DNA of 64,000 nucleotides from JBDGYW01 sp964580055 (lineage in GTDB: Bacteria > Gemmatimonadota > Gemmatimonadetes > Gemmatimonadales > GWC2-71-9). The position numbers and the translations under genes were made by a program. The notes beneath the pieces are model-generated. The model did no database searches and had not been told where the DNA came from. It was given only the letters and a program-made list of their open reading frames with translations. The stretch spans positions 74,014-138,013 of the forward strand of contig CAZOJI010000006.1 in the NCBI GenBank assembly GCA_964580055.1, in the 5' to 3' direction. Shown one piece after another: positions 27,431-35,967 of the stretch. Every line of letters starts with the position of its first letter. Position 1 is the first letter of the stretch.

Positions 27431-27946
27431 ATGACAGACAACATGCAGAAGACGACGATGATGGAGGTTGTCAAGGAAGCACTGCTGGCCGAAGTGAAAG
27501 GACAGCAGCTCTACTCTCACGCGGCCGAGACTACGACCGATCCCGCGGTAGAGGCCATATTCAAGTCTCTGGCCAAGGACGAAGAACACCACATCCAGGT
27601 CTTGAAGGCACAGGCCAAGAGTCTATTCGACACCGGATCGCTCGATCTCGGGGTTGTGAGCACGACTGAACTCGGGGGCGGTTCCCACGCGATCATCGAC
27701 GACGATTTCAAGAGGTCTTTGAAGAAGGGCACTTTCGAGATGGCGGCAATCGGGATCGGCTGCGACCTCGAGAAGAAGGCGATCGCGTATTATTCGGAGA
27801 ACGCGGAGAAGACCGACGACCCCAACCTGAAAGAGCTATTCACTTGGCTGTCGAAGTGGGAGAAAGGTCACCTGAATCAGCTCTTGGAACTGGAGAAATT
27901 CTACAAGGACGCGTACTGGGCCGAGCAGGGGTTTATGCCGATGTGA
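27431..27946 (+). CDS. Rubrerythrin/ferritin-like diiron protein
   Basis: 171 residues from ATG 27431, behind a GGAGGAAGAGCG stretch; upstream codons in the same frame do not resemble the family. A four-helix bundle with diiron ligands: Glu21 in LLAEVKGQQLY, EEHH at 51-54, DLEKKAIAYYSENAE and the final WEKGHLNQLLEL. There is no C-terminal rubredoxin domain, so it is a ferritin-like or short rubrerythrin form. Such proteins deal with peroxide or iron under low oxygen. Located alone, in the cytosol. Confidence 0.88.
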   Translation: MTDNMQKTTMMEVVKEALLAEVKGQQLYSHAAETTTDPAVEAIFKSLAKDEEHHIQVLKAQAKSLFDTGSLDLGVVSTTELGGGSHAIIDDDFKRSLKKGTFEMAAIGIGCDLEKKAIAYYSENAEKTDDPNLKELFTWLSKWEKGHLNQLLELEKFYKDAYWAEQGFMPM

Positions 27947-27998
27947 GGGAGGGGAGGAGAGTAGTGAGTAGGGAGTAGGGGAATGGGGTGGTGTGGCC
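27947..27998 (+). repeat. G-rich purine tract with GGGAGTA-like units
   Basis: Directly after the rubrerythrin stop the plus strand is almost purely A/G/T with runs of three or four G (GGGAGGGG, GGGAGTAGGGG, AATGGGG) and repeated GTAG/GAGTAG units. Four G-runs could form a quadruplex, although one loop would be about 16 bases long. It may affect the 3' end of the rubrerythrin transcript. Confidence 0.4.
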
Positions 27999-28049
27999 GC
28001 CCCGCTCCCCTGCCCCCTGCGGTAATGGAACCGGGGCGTCCGTTCCCCC

Positions 28050-28853
28050 TCACCCCGGCACGAACCCCACAATCCTCAGCGGGCCTCCGCTGCCACCCGC
28101 GATCTTCATGGGAAGCGCGACCACAAAGGCTCCCACCTCCGGCAGTTGATCGAGATTCGCGATGTTCTCATATCCGATGAGTCCCGCCTCGTACAGTATC
28201 ACATGCGTCTCGAACTGGGTTGACTGTCCGTAGTCGATGCTCGGCGTATCGATGCCCACAGCCTCGATGTTTCGCTCGTCTACCAGCCACTGAGCCGCCT
28301 CCGGCGAGATGCCGGGGAAGTGTAGATGTGGAACGGCTTCAGGACCGGTCATATCGGTTCCAAGAAACGTTGCCTTGTCCGGCCAGCGAATTCCCCACCC
28401 CGTGCGGAACAGAACCTGAGCACCATCCGGCATCGGCCCGTGATTCTGTTCCCAACGCTCCAGATCGGAAACCTGTATTTGATAGTCCGGATGCGCATTC
28501 TCCGTCACGTCTACAACCACGGCCGGACCTACGAGGGCACCTACAGGGATCTCGTCGGCGGTCGAGCCCCCTTCCGCGAAGTGGATGGGGGCGTCGAAAT
28601 GTGTGCCGCCATGCTCGTTCGCGGAGTAGTTGTACGACGAATAGAAATGTCCTGCCTCGGTCGGTCCGTACGCGACTTCCTCGTGCGAGAACGACTCGCC
28701 GGTGGGCCAGTAGATAGTCTCCTCGGAGAACGGGTAGGTGAGGTCGATCCAACGGCCCGCGGTGCCGTCGAACACAGCGGAAAGGTCTGCGGATCGCGTA
28801 CAACCTCCAATGACCAGCAGCGCAACTGCCAGAAATCCCATCGACACACGCAT
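28050..28853 (-). CDS. Cyclase-family (kynurenine-formamidase-like) lipoprotein
   Basis: 267 residues with a lipobox (LVIGGC, Cys18), so membrane-anchored. The mature protein has the cyclase-family metal motif HGGTHFDAPIHF preceded by IDLTYPFSEETIYWP, then a VLFRTGWG strand and EAVGIDTPSIDYG. These motifs are shared by bacterial kynurenine formamidase and isatin hydrolase, metal enzymes that cleave small amides or lactams. Export by a lipoprotein signal points to hydrolysis of an external small molecule. Good ribosome site (AGAGGTG). Single gene. Confidence 0.88.
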   Translation of the reverse strand: MRVSMGFLAVALLVIGGCTRSADLSAVFDGTAGRWIDLTYPFSEETIYWPTGESFSHEEVAYGPTEAGHFYSSYNYSANEHGGTHFDAPIHFAEGGSTADEIPVGALVGPAVVVDVTENAHPDYQIQVSDLERWEQNHGPMPDGAQVLFRTGWGIRWPDKATFLGTDMTGPEAVPHLHFPGISPEAAQWLVDERNIEAVGIDTPSIDYGQSTQFETHVILYEAGLIGYENIANLDQLPEVGAFVVALPMKIAGGSGGPLRIVGFVPG

Positions 28854-29133
28854 GATTCACCTCTGAATTTCGTTTCGAGAACTCTAGATGCTGCAAGGCC
28901 TGCATCTCAGGTGCAAACATGACTGCACATTCAACGCAACGCCAGGGCACCGGTCCGTCGTCTTTGAAAACCTCACGCACAGCAACGGAGTCTTCATTGC
29001 CGCCGGAGTGCAACCCTAATCGCGGTCGACGTATCTAATGGGTGGTTGTCACAAAGAGACACGATCGCTCGTACTGGTGGATTACCGAAGGCTACGGCTC
29101 AAACACCACCTCGTAACATACCGGGAAGTGCAG

Positions 29134-31635
29134 ATGATCAGTTTCAAGAGCGCGCTACGAACACTCACCAAATCTCCCTTCGTGACCACGGTGGCAGTTC
29201 TCTCACTCGCTCTTGGGATCGGCGCCAACACGGCGATATACTCGCTCTTCGACCAGATGCTGATGCAGGCCCTTCCAGTGGAGGATCCGGAAAGTCTGGT
29301 AAATTTCAAAGCACCCGGGCCGAATCACGGATCGCAATCGTGCAATCAGGCCGGAGACTGTCACGAAGTGTTCTCGTACCCGATGTTTCGCGACCTCGAA
29401 CGCCAGAGGGGAGGGTTTTCGGGAATAGCAGCGCACCGGCTGTTCAGCGCCAACCTGGCGCATGCGAACCAGACGGTGCACGGTGAGGGGATGTCGGTGT
29501 CCGGTTCATATTTCCCATTGCTCGGCGTTCGACCGGCAATGGGCAGACTTCTCGGGCCGGCAGACGACCAGATAATCGGGGAACACTTCGTCGCGGTGTT
29601 GAGCCACCACTATTGGGCGAACCGGCTCGGCAGCGATCCCGGAGTACTGAACCAGACCATCGTAGTCAACGGTCATCCAATGACCATCGTGGGTGTCGCC
29701 GCACGGGGATTCAACGGAACGACCCTGGGAGCGCGCCCCGACGTATTCGTTCCCATCTCCATGCGGAGCCAGGTGGAAACCCACTTTGACGGATTCGAAA
29801 ACCGGCGATCCTATTGGGTCTATCTGTTCGGACGCCTTGCTCCCGGCGTGACGCTCGAGCAGGCGGGCGCGGAGCTAAATACCGTTTACAGCGGCATCAT
29901 CAATGACGTCGAAGCCTCTCTACAAGAAAGCATGAGCGAACCGACGCTGGAGCGGTTCAGAGCAAAACAGATAGTGTTTGAAGAGGGCCGTCGCGGCCAA
30001 AGCACGGTTCACGGTGAGGTCCGCACTCCGCTGACGATGTTGTTCGCGATAACTGCGGTAGTCCTGCTCATCGCATGCGCCAACATCGCGAATCTCTTGC
30101 TAGCCCAAGGCGCCAACCGCAGTCAGGAGATGGCCGTGCGGGGCTCCCTGGGCGCCACCCGCTACCAGATGATGTCGCAGCTCCTGGTGGATTCCTGCAT
30201 GCTCGCGTTGTTGGGTGGAGCAGCCAGTCTCTTGGTCGCACGCTGGACCCTGAGCATTATCGGATCGATCTTCCCGGCCGAAGCGGCATCGGTGCTCGCA
30301 TTGGACTTGCGGCCGGGCGTGCTGCTGTTTGCCGCGGCAGTATCGATCGCTACCGGTTTCCTGTTTGGCATGTATCCCGCCCTGCACAGCACGCGCCCAG
30401 ACCTGATGACCTTGGTACGTTCCGGCACCGGGCAGGCCTCCGGCGCGCGTGCAGCGGCACGATTTCGGAACTCATTGGTAACAGCCCAGATCGCACTCTC
30501 TATGGCGCTGCTCATCGCGGCCGGATTCTTCATCAAGAGCCTGTCAAATGTGAGCAGAGTCGACCTCGGCTTGAACACCCAAAACCTCGTCGCGTTCAAC
30601 ATCTCACCGCGGATGAACGGCTACGAGCCGGAAGAATCGCAGAACCTATTCGCGCGCCTGGAAGGAGAACTCGCCGCGATGCCCGGTGTAACCGCAGTCT
30701 CCGCGGGAATGATACCCGTGCTTGCGGGCAGCAGTTGGGGAACCGACGTTTCGGTAGAGGGTTTCGAATCGGGCCCGGATATCGATGACAACTCACGATT
30801 CAACGTCGTCGGTGCCGGTTACTTCAGCACGCTCGGCATCCCTCTGGTCGCAGGTCGAGAATTCACGGAATCCGACGTGATGGGAGCACCGAGAGTGGCT
30901 ATCGTCAACGAAGTCTTCGCGCGCAAGTTCGGTCTGAACGGCCGCGAAGCAGTTGGCAAATGGATGTCCAGCAATAGCATGGCGAGCGAACTCGATATTC
31001 AAATCGTGGGACTGATTGGAGACACCAAGTACTCTCGAGTCAAACAGGAGACGCCTCCGCTCTTCTTCCAGCCGTATCGCCAACGCGAGGGTCTCGGCGA
31101 CCTGACATTGTACGTGCGAACATCGATCGACTCCAGAGAGATCATGCAGGATATTCCGCGCGTGGTGAGCGGGCTGGACGCCAACCTGCCGGTGGATGAG
31201 TTGAAAACGCTGGAACAGCAGGTCAACGAAAGTGTGGTCCTGGATAGACTCATCGGCACTCTTTCAGCAGCATTCGCTGTCGTGGCAACGGCGCTGGCCG
31301 CTATCGGCCTCTACGGCGTACTCGCATATACGGTGGCATTGCGTACCAGGGAAATCGGCCTGCGTATGGCGCTCGGCGCAGACAGCGGTAAGGTGAGAGG
31401 CATGGTCCTCTGGCAGGTGGGACGCATGACGATCATCGGTGGCGTACTGGGCATCGCTGCCGGTCTCGGCCTGGGACGAGCAGCACGGTCCCTGCTGTAC
31501 GGGGCGGAAGGAACCGACCCGCTGGTGATTGGTGCGGTTGCAGTGCTGCTCACGCTCGTTGCTCTAGGGGCAGGATACATTCCGGCTCACAGGGCATCCA
31601 GGATCGATCCCATGGGCGCGTTACGGTACGAGTAG
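29134..31635 (+). CDS. FtsX/MacB-type ADOP permease
   Basis: 833 residues from ATG 29134 (GGGAAG upstream); it begins MISFKSALRTLTKSP, the classical start. Two copies of the permease module: an N-terminal membrane segment (TTVAVLSLALGIGANTAIYS) and a periplasmic MacB-like domain, then FtsX membrane segments near residues 300-420 (AITAVVLLIACANIANLLLA), a second periplasmic domain, and C-terminal membrane segments ending RASRIDPMGALRYE. ADOP permeases lack a fused ATPase; no ATPase gene is adjacent. Probably a mechanotransmission-type exporter or lipoprotein handler. The relic at 14-196 is a collapsed member of the same family. Confidence 0.9.
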   Translation: MISFKSALRTLTKSPFVTTVAVLSLALGIGANTAIYSLFDQMLMQALPVEDPESLVNFKAPGPNHGSQSCNQAGDCHEVFSYPMFRDLERQRGGFSGIAAHRLFSANLAHANQTVHGEGMSVSGSYFPLLGVRPAMGRLLGPADDQIIGEHFVAVLSHHYWANRLGSDPGVLNQTIVVNGHPMTIVGVAARGFNGTTLGARPDVFVPISMRSQVETHFDGFENRRSYWVYLFGRLAPGVTLEQAGAELNTVYSGIINDVEASLQESMSEPTLERFRAKQIVFEEGRRGQSTVHGEVRTPLTMLFAITAVVLLIACANIANLLLAQGANRSQEMAVRGSLGATRYQMMSQLLVDSCMLALLGGAASLLVARWTLSIIGSIFPAEAASVLALDLRPGVLLFAAAVSIATGFLFGMYPALHSTRPDLMTLVRSGTGQASGARAAARFRNSLVTAQIALSMALLIAAGFFIKSLSNVSRVDLGLNTQNLVAFNISPRMNGYEPEESQNLFARLEGELAAMPGVTAVSAGMIPVLAGSSWGTDVSVEGFESGPDIDDNSRFNVVGAGYFSTLGIPLVAGREFTESDVMGAPRVAIVNEVFARKFGLNGREAVGKWMSSNSMASELDIQIVGLIGDTKYSRVKQETPPLFFQPYRQREGLGDLTLYVRTSIDSREIMQDIPRVVSGLDANLPVDELKTLEQQVNESVVLDRLIGTLSAAFAVVATALAAIGLYGVLAYTVALRTREIGLRMALGADSGKVRGMVLWQVGRMTIIGGVLGIAAGLGLGRAARSLLYGAEGTDPLVIGAVAVLLTLVALGAGYIPAHRASRIDPMGALRYE

Positions 31636-31721
31636 GAAAACGGAAAGCGCCCTGGCCCGATGCCGGAGGTGACTACAACACATGCACGTCATGGGATTCA
31701 CTACTCGCCGAGGTTCTACAC

Positions 31722-32498
31722 ATGAGTTACGGTCCACTCGATCTTTCAGGACGTACCGCGGTGGTACTAGGCGGCACTACGGGGCTCGGACGGGCAATGA
31801 GCCATGGTCTCGCCGAAGCCGGCGCTGATGTCATAGCGAGCGCTCGGCGCTCTGAGTTGGTAAATGCCATTGCCGGCGAGATCGAGCAGCGTGGTCGCCG
31901 CACGCTACGTGTTCCAGTGGACGTAACCGACCCCGAATCTCTGAGCTCGCTACTCGACGCGTGCATCGACGAGTTCAATAAGGTCGACATACTGGTCAAC
32001 AGCGCGGGAACCACGAAGAAGGTCTCAGCGTTGGAAATGGATCGCGCCGACTGGAACCGTATCCTCGAAGTCAATCTCTCCGGTACGATGGAGGCGTGCA
32101 GGGTCTTCGGCAAACAGATGATAAAACGCGGGTGGGGGCGTATCATCAATCTCGCCTCGCTGGCATCGTACGTCGGACTCTTCGAGGTGGCCGCGTACAA
32201 CGCGAGCAAAGCGGGGGTGGTCGGGTTCACGAAGTCGCTCGCAGTGGAGTGGGCGCGACACGGTGTCTGCGTAAACGCAATCGCACCCGGCGTATTCCCC
32301 ACCGATCTCAACCGACACATGTATCAGGGCACCGAGCGTGGCAAGGAAATCTTGGTCCGCACGCCGATGCAGCGTTTTGGCAGAGCCGAGGAAATCGCAG
32401 GGGCGGCGGTATTTCTGGCATCCGAGGCGGCGAGTTTCGTAACCGGCGAGGTCATTGCAGTGGACGGCGGGTTCCTTGCCAGCGGAGTGAACCAATGA
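31722..32498 (+). CDS. Short-chain dehydrogenase/reductase (gluconate 5-dehydrogenase-like)
   Basis: 258 residues. Rossmann motif GGTTGLGRAM with NAD(P), NSAGTTKK, the active-site INLASLASYVG serine and YNASKAG Tyr-Lys pair, and the C-terminal FVTGEVIAVDGGFLAS typical of classical SDRs acting on sugar acids or ketones. Cytosolic. It follows the permease by 86 bases and a short hairpin follows it. Confidence 0.88.
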   Translation: MSYGPLDLSGRTAVVLGGTTGLGRAMSHGLAEAGADVIASARRSELVNAIAGEIEQRGRRTLRVPVDVTDPESLSSLLDACIDEFNKVDILVNSAGTTKKVSALEMDRADWNRILEVNLSGTMEACRVFGKQMIKRGWGRIINLASLASYVGLFEVAAYNASKAGVVGFTKSLAVEWARHGVCVNAIAPGVFPTDLNRHMYQGTERGKEILVRTPMQRFGRAEEIAGAAVFLASEAASFVTGEVIAVDGGFLASGVNQ

Positions 32499-32850
32499 CC
32501 TCCGGGCCCGCATCGCCGTGGAGCGCGTCCGGCGCGCTCCAACACCCAAACTAGGGTCGCCCGGTAGAAATGGCTGCACGAGATTTTGACACGGCGAAAA
32601 CACTGCATAGAGGTGGACAATTGCATGCGTGAAGTCTTTACTACCATCGGGAACCAAACTGCTGCGGTTGTGTGCGCCAAAACCGGCGAGTGTGCATGAC
32701 TCGATCCCGGGATTCCTGACCCGAAGCAACGCGCTTGATGAAATAGGCCGTACCATAGCCCGCGCCGGGCAAACGGCCTACTTTCATTTCTACGCAGCAA
32801 GGTTCAGCAATAGGGGACCAGAACCACAGTTAGCCATTTCGGGATACCCA
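32499..32850. other. Intergenic region with hairpin and a -35-like box
   Basis: Contains a 9-bp inverted repeat at 32519-32541 (TGGAGCGCG, loop, CGCGCTCCA) just after the SDR, terminator-like but without a T-run. A perfect TTGACA sits at 32586-32591, but the matching -10 (TAGAGG, 16 bases on) is poor, so a promoter for the DUF3830 gene is only suggested. Nothing else recognised. Confidence 0.4.
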
Positions 32851-33288
32851 ATGCCATCATCGTTGAGAATCGAGTTCGAAAAGGGCGGCACGTTCACGGC
32901 GAGGTTGCTGGAAGACGAAGCGCCCAAGACCTGCTCTACCATCAAGAGTCGTCTACCCTTCGAGTACCTCTTTCAGCAGAGCATTGTCTCCGGCCAGGCG
33001 ATGGTCGCGATACCGCCCGACCTCACGGTAGAGAGAGAGAACCAGCGCGTCGCCGGCATCCCGCCCGGGGCACTCAGCTTTCTCGTGGCAGATGAGCCGA
33101 CGCATGTGCCTGATGAGATATACATTGCCTACGGGGTGTTCATTTCCAGAGGACTGTTCATCGACGCCAAGCAGCCCGTGAACGTGTTCGCGCAAATAGA
33201 AGACGACCTCGAGGAATTGAAACAGATTGGCGCGCGTATCATCAGGCACGGCGCTGAGATGGTACGCTTCAGCCTGGCAAACGACTGA
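32851..33288 (+). CDS. DUF3830 family protein
   Basis: 145 residues from ATG 32851; the frame is open upstream but those codons do not resemble the family. The sequence (LRIEFEKGGTFTARLLEDEA, APKTCSTIKSRLP, VADEPTHVPDEIYIAYG) matches DUF3830, a cyclophilin-like-fold protein of unknown function that often lies near hydantoinase or amino-acid-derivative catabolic genes. Here the closest such genes are 20 kb away. Cytosolic, no signal peptide. Confidence 0.72.
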   Translation: MPSSLRIEFEKGGTFTARLLEDEAPKTCSTIKSRLPFEYLFQQSIVSGQAMVAIPPDLTVERENQRVAGIPPGALSFLVADEPTHVPDEIYIAYGVFISRGLFIDAKQPVNVFAQIEDDLEELKQIGARIIRHGAEMVRFSLAND

Positions 33289-33366
33289 TTCACCACCGAA
33301 CCGATTTTTTCGCTGGCAAAGGCGGAAGCCGGCGGCCGATCGCGGATGGAAGCTGTGACGGGCAAT

Positions 33367-33398
33367 CGAGTAGCGGATCGGAGTCGATCCGCTACTCG
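33367..33398 (+). terminator. Perfect 13-bp hairpin between convergent genes
   Basis: CGAGTAGCGGATC, loop GGAGTC, then the exact complement. It lies between the ends of the DUF3830 and S51 peptidase genes and lacks a T-run on either side. Probably a bidirectional transcript-end structure. Confidence 0.6.
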
Positions 33399-33419
33399 GT
33401 TGGCGGTCAATGATTCGCT

Positions 33420-34214
33420 CTACTCAATCAACTCCGAATCCAGCACCCGCTCGCGGATCCGCCCGCCTTCCATGCCGACGTAGTAGACCTTCGCGCCTTC
33501 CCTCGCATGCACCACCCGTCTCACCTCGTTGTCCTCGAAGTAGATGCCCGCATAGTTGTCGCAGGCGTAACCGGGTTTCATCTGGCCCGAACTGATGAGG
33601 CGGTGGTAGGTGGGCCGCCGCTCTCCCTCGCCGTCGTAATGCGGTGAGTGGCTGCCTCGAATGAATCCGAGACCCTTTACGATCGTGAGTTCCTTGGGTC
33701 GAGAATCGGTGGTGCCCTCCTCGAACCAGCAGAGAGAGCCGGCGCTCGACCCGCCCAACACGATCCCCCGGTCCCATGCCTCCCTCAACACCTCGTCTAT
33801 GCCCTGCGCGTGCCAAATGGCCTGCTGGTTGAGCGTGTTGCCGCCCGATGCCACAATTCCATCCACGGACAAGAGAACTTCCTCCCAACTCTGGTCCATG
33901 CGGTAGCTGCTGATGAAGCTCCGCTGCACGGAGGGTATCACGTCGAGCGGCGCGCAGTTCTCGAACCAGCGAATTATGGTTGACTCCCTGTCTGCAGCCG
34001 CCGTCGGCAGGTAGCAGAGCCTGGGACTCTCTTTGCCGGTGAGAGATGCCATATAGCGGATGAAGGTCGTGCCGAAACCGCCACCGGCAATCAGTATCTT
34101 GCGGGTCGAGGTCTGTCTTCTTGAACTCGGCGTCCAGCCGGTCGCTGAGAGTTTTGCCGCTCCCAACCCCATTGCACCAGCCGCGGACGACACCAAAAAA
34201 TCTCTTCTCTTCAT
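33420..34214 (-). CDS. Tat-exported S51-family peptidase (peptidase E/cyanophycinase-like)
   Basis: 264 residues from ATG 34214, where MKRRDFLVSSAAGAMG forms a twin-arginine signal peptide. The mature protein has ILIAGGGFG, CYLPTAAAD, VASGGNTLNQQAI and the nucleophile motif GGSSAGSLCWFEEG of the S51 serine peptidases, followed by GLGFIRGSHSPHYDGEG with a candidate His. Family members are dipeptidase E (cleaves Asp-X) and cyanophycinase (cleaves the Asp-Arg polymer). Export fits the peptide-scavenging theme here. Single gene. Confidence 0.85.
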   Translation of the reverse strand: MKRRDFLVSSAAGAMGLGAAKLSATGWTPSSRRQTSTRKILIAGGGFGTTFIRYMASLTGKESPRLCYLPTAAADRESTIIRWFENCAPLDVIPSVQRSFISSYRMDQSWEEVLLSVDGIVASGGNTLNQQAIWHAQGIDEVLREAWDRGIVLGGSSAGSLCWFEEGTTDSRPKELTIVKGLGFIRGSHSPHYDGEGERRPTYHRLISSGQMKPGYACDNYAGIYFEDNEVRRVVHAREGAKVYYVGMEGGRIRERVLDSELIE

Positions 34215-34242
34215 GTCAACCGTCCTGTAGTTGAAACGTTTC

Positions 34243-34572
34243 TCACACCCACGAGCCAAGAGGGGCAGGTCCACCTGGACCTGCCCCGGCATACTCCTCG
34301 ATCTGCTTGGTTATGCGGGGCATGTCGGAGACAGTCGCGAGCAACGCAACCTCGGGTTTTGCGTTCTCCGGCAGCTCGGCCAGACTGAACACGATCTGCA
34401 GCGGCGTTCTCTTTTCCAGTCCGCAGACATCCTTCAGTCTCTTGCCTGCCAGATCAGGGTCGGTGTCAATCGCCCCGACTACCTTCACCTGCTTACTGCG
34501 CTACATCATGAACTGGGTAATCTTCTGTCCCAGCGGACCCAAACCGACTTGCACAACTCGTATCGCTGCCAT
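34243..34572 (-). pseudogene. Decayed N-terminal half of a DapB-like/amine-dehydrogenase-like oxidoreductase
   Basis: From ATG 34572 (AAGAGAAG upstream) the frame reads IRVVQVGLGPLGQKITQF, a TAG stop at 34503-34501, then in the same frame KVVGAIDTDPDLAGKRLKDV and KPEVALLATVSDM. This is the Rossmann domain of dihydrodipicolinate-reductase-like NAD(P) enzymes (family length about 330-350). After about 105 codons the sequence runs into a hairpin (34262-34287), so the catalytic domain is gone. A GTG at 34488 could start the rest, but it would lack the GxGxxG loop. Confidence 0.65.
34262..34287 (-). terminator. Inverted repeat (12-bp arms) at the end of the reductase relic
   Basis: GGGGCAGGTCCA and TGGACCTGCCCC are exact complements separated by 2 bases; in practice about 10 bp of stem with a 6-base loop. 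On the minus strand it is followed by TCTT. It looks like the original terminator of the truncated gene upstream and insulates the S51 peptidase. Confidence 0.6.
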
Positions 34573-34756
34573 TCGCTTCTCTTTTGCGTCGTCGATGCGG
34601 ACAAGTGATCCACGCCCGATGACAATAACCATCGGCAGAAGAAACGGAAGACCTTGCACTTACGAGAAGTGTTGTTGCTCAAGCGTACAACATCGGTGGC
34701 TCTCTGCCGAGCAACCTCGCATAAACTGGCATGCCGCTTCGCTTCCTCGAGAGAAG

Positions 34757-35722
34757 TTACCGATCGATTGCGTCTTGCTGGAACACCGCTCCCGAATCAC
34801 CCTCCCAAGGCAGATCGATTCCCAACCTCCCGAGCTTGCCCGCGAATTCGTTGGCTTCGATGTTGCGCTTCCAGGCTCCCTCGTGCTGCTTGAGCCAACC
34901 GTTCTCAACCATCCATGAAACCACGTTCTCCTTCTCGCCGGCGTACAGCAAGCTCAACAAGGCGACCTCACGCTCCGAGAGGAACATGGAGTTCATGCGA
35001 TAGTCGAGGAAGGCTTCCCACACGAACGGGACCCACTTGGCTACGATCTGATGCCCAATCACGTTCGCGTACTCCCGAATCTCGTACTGCGCGTGCCCCT
35101 CCATACGGAGCGACAAGAAGTGCAGGAGATTGTGCAGGTCGACCTTCCAATAAGCTTCGGTATAGGTCGAGAGGGGGAGGTCCTTCCTGGCCTGCTCTCG
35201 AGCCACGCCGGCGTCCAGGCGGTCCTGATACACCTCGCGGCACATCCGCTGTAGTTCGGCCTCTCGCTGGCTCAGTCGCTCGCCCTCAGCCTCGTCGAGC
35301 TGCCCCTCGCTGCCCTGGCGATTGATGAAACCCTGCTTGCGCCACTCGTCCGGCTTCGTCGTCTTGGCCGCGTCGATCGCAATGGAATAACGCGTCGAGT
35401 ACTCGTTCACGTTTGCGGTTCTGTGCCTTATCCACTGCCGCCAGCAATCCATGGGCACTCGCACGTGCAGTTTGATCTCGCACATCTCGAACGGGGTCGT
35501 ATGGCGATGCCGCAGGAGGTAGCGGATGAGGCCGCGATCTTCGCTGACCTTCTTCGTCCCTTTGCCGTACGAGACGCGCGCCGCCTGCACGATGGAGGAG
35601 TCGTCGCCCATGACGCCGACCAATCTCACGAAACCGTCGTCCAGTACCGGAAACTTCTTGCCCAACAGTTCGGTCAGGGCCGAGGATTGATCCTCTGCTC
35701 TGCCATCGAGAGTGTCACTCAT
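34757..35722 (-). CDS. thyX: FAD-dependent thymidylate synthase
   Basis: 321 residues from ATG 35722 (AGGGAGG upstream). Makes dTMP from dUMP with methylene-tetrahydrofolate and FADH2. The ThyX signature RHRTANVNEYSTRYS is present, preceded by LLRHRHTTPFEMCEIKLHV and followed by HNLLHFLSLRMEGHAQYEIR. No thyA is seen in the window. It has its own promoter (35772-35801). Confidence 0.95.
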   Translation of the reverse strand: MSDTLDGRAEDQSSALTELLGKKFPVLDDGFVRLVGVMGDDSSIVQAARVSYGKGTKKVSEDRGLIRYLLRHRHTTPFEMCEIKLHVRVPMDCWRQWIRHRTANVNEYSTRYSIAIDAAKTTKPDEWRKQGFINRQGSEGQLDEAEGERLSQREAELQRMCREVYQDRLDAGVAREQARKDLPLSTYTEAYWKVDLHNLLHFLSLRMEGHAQYEIREYANVIGHQIVAKWVPFVWEAFLDYRMNSMFLSEREVALLSLLYAGEKENVVSWMVENGWLKQHEGAWKRNIEANEFAGKLGRLGIDLPWEGDSGAVFQQDAIDR

Positions 35723-35771
35723 CTCCGCGCCTCCCTGGCAATCGTGCGTGTCGGTGCTTGCAGCCGCTTGC

Positions 35772-35801
35772 ATATAAGGTACGTGCACTGGCAGCGGTCA
35801 A
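35772..35801 (-). promoter_or_regulatory. Sigma-70-type promoter of thyX
   Basis: On the minus strand TTGACC (35801-35796), an 18-base spacer and TTATAT (35777-35772). Transcription would begin near 35765, giving a leader of about 43 bases before the thyX ATG. Confidence 0.6.
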
Positions 35802-35967
35802 GGTACACGCCGAATCGGCAGATCGATTGTGGGGGAGATTCGGCTGCACCGGTACGCGGATCTTCGCTGACTGCAGATATCACGATCACAACTGCGAATG
35901 TCGCGCTTGCAATTCCGATTGCCGCTTCCGTCGTTGCGAAGTGGCGTGCCTATTCGGCCTTCCGAGT

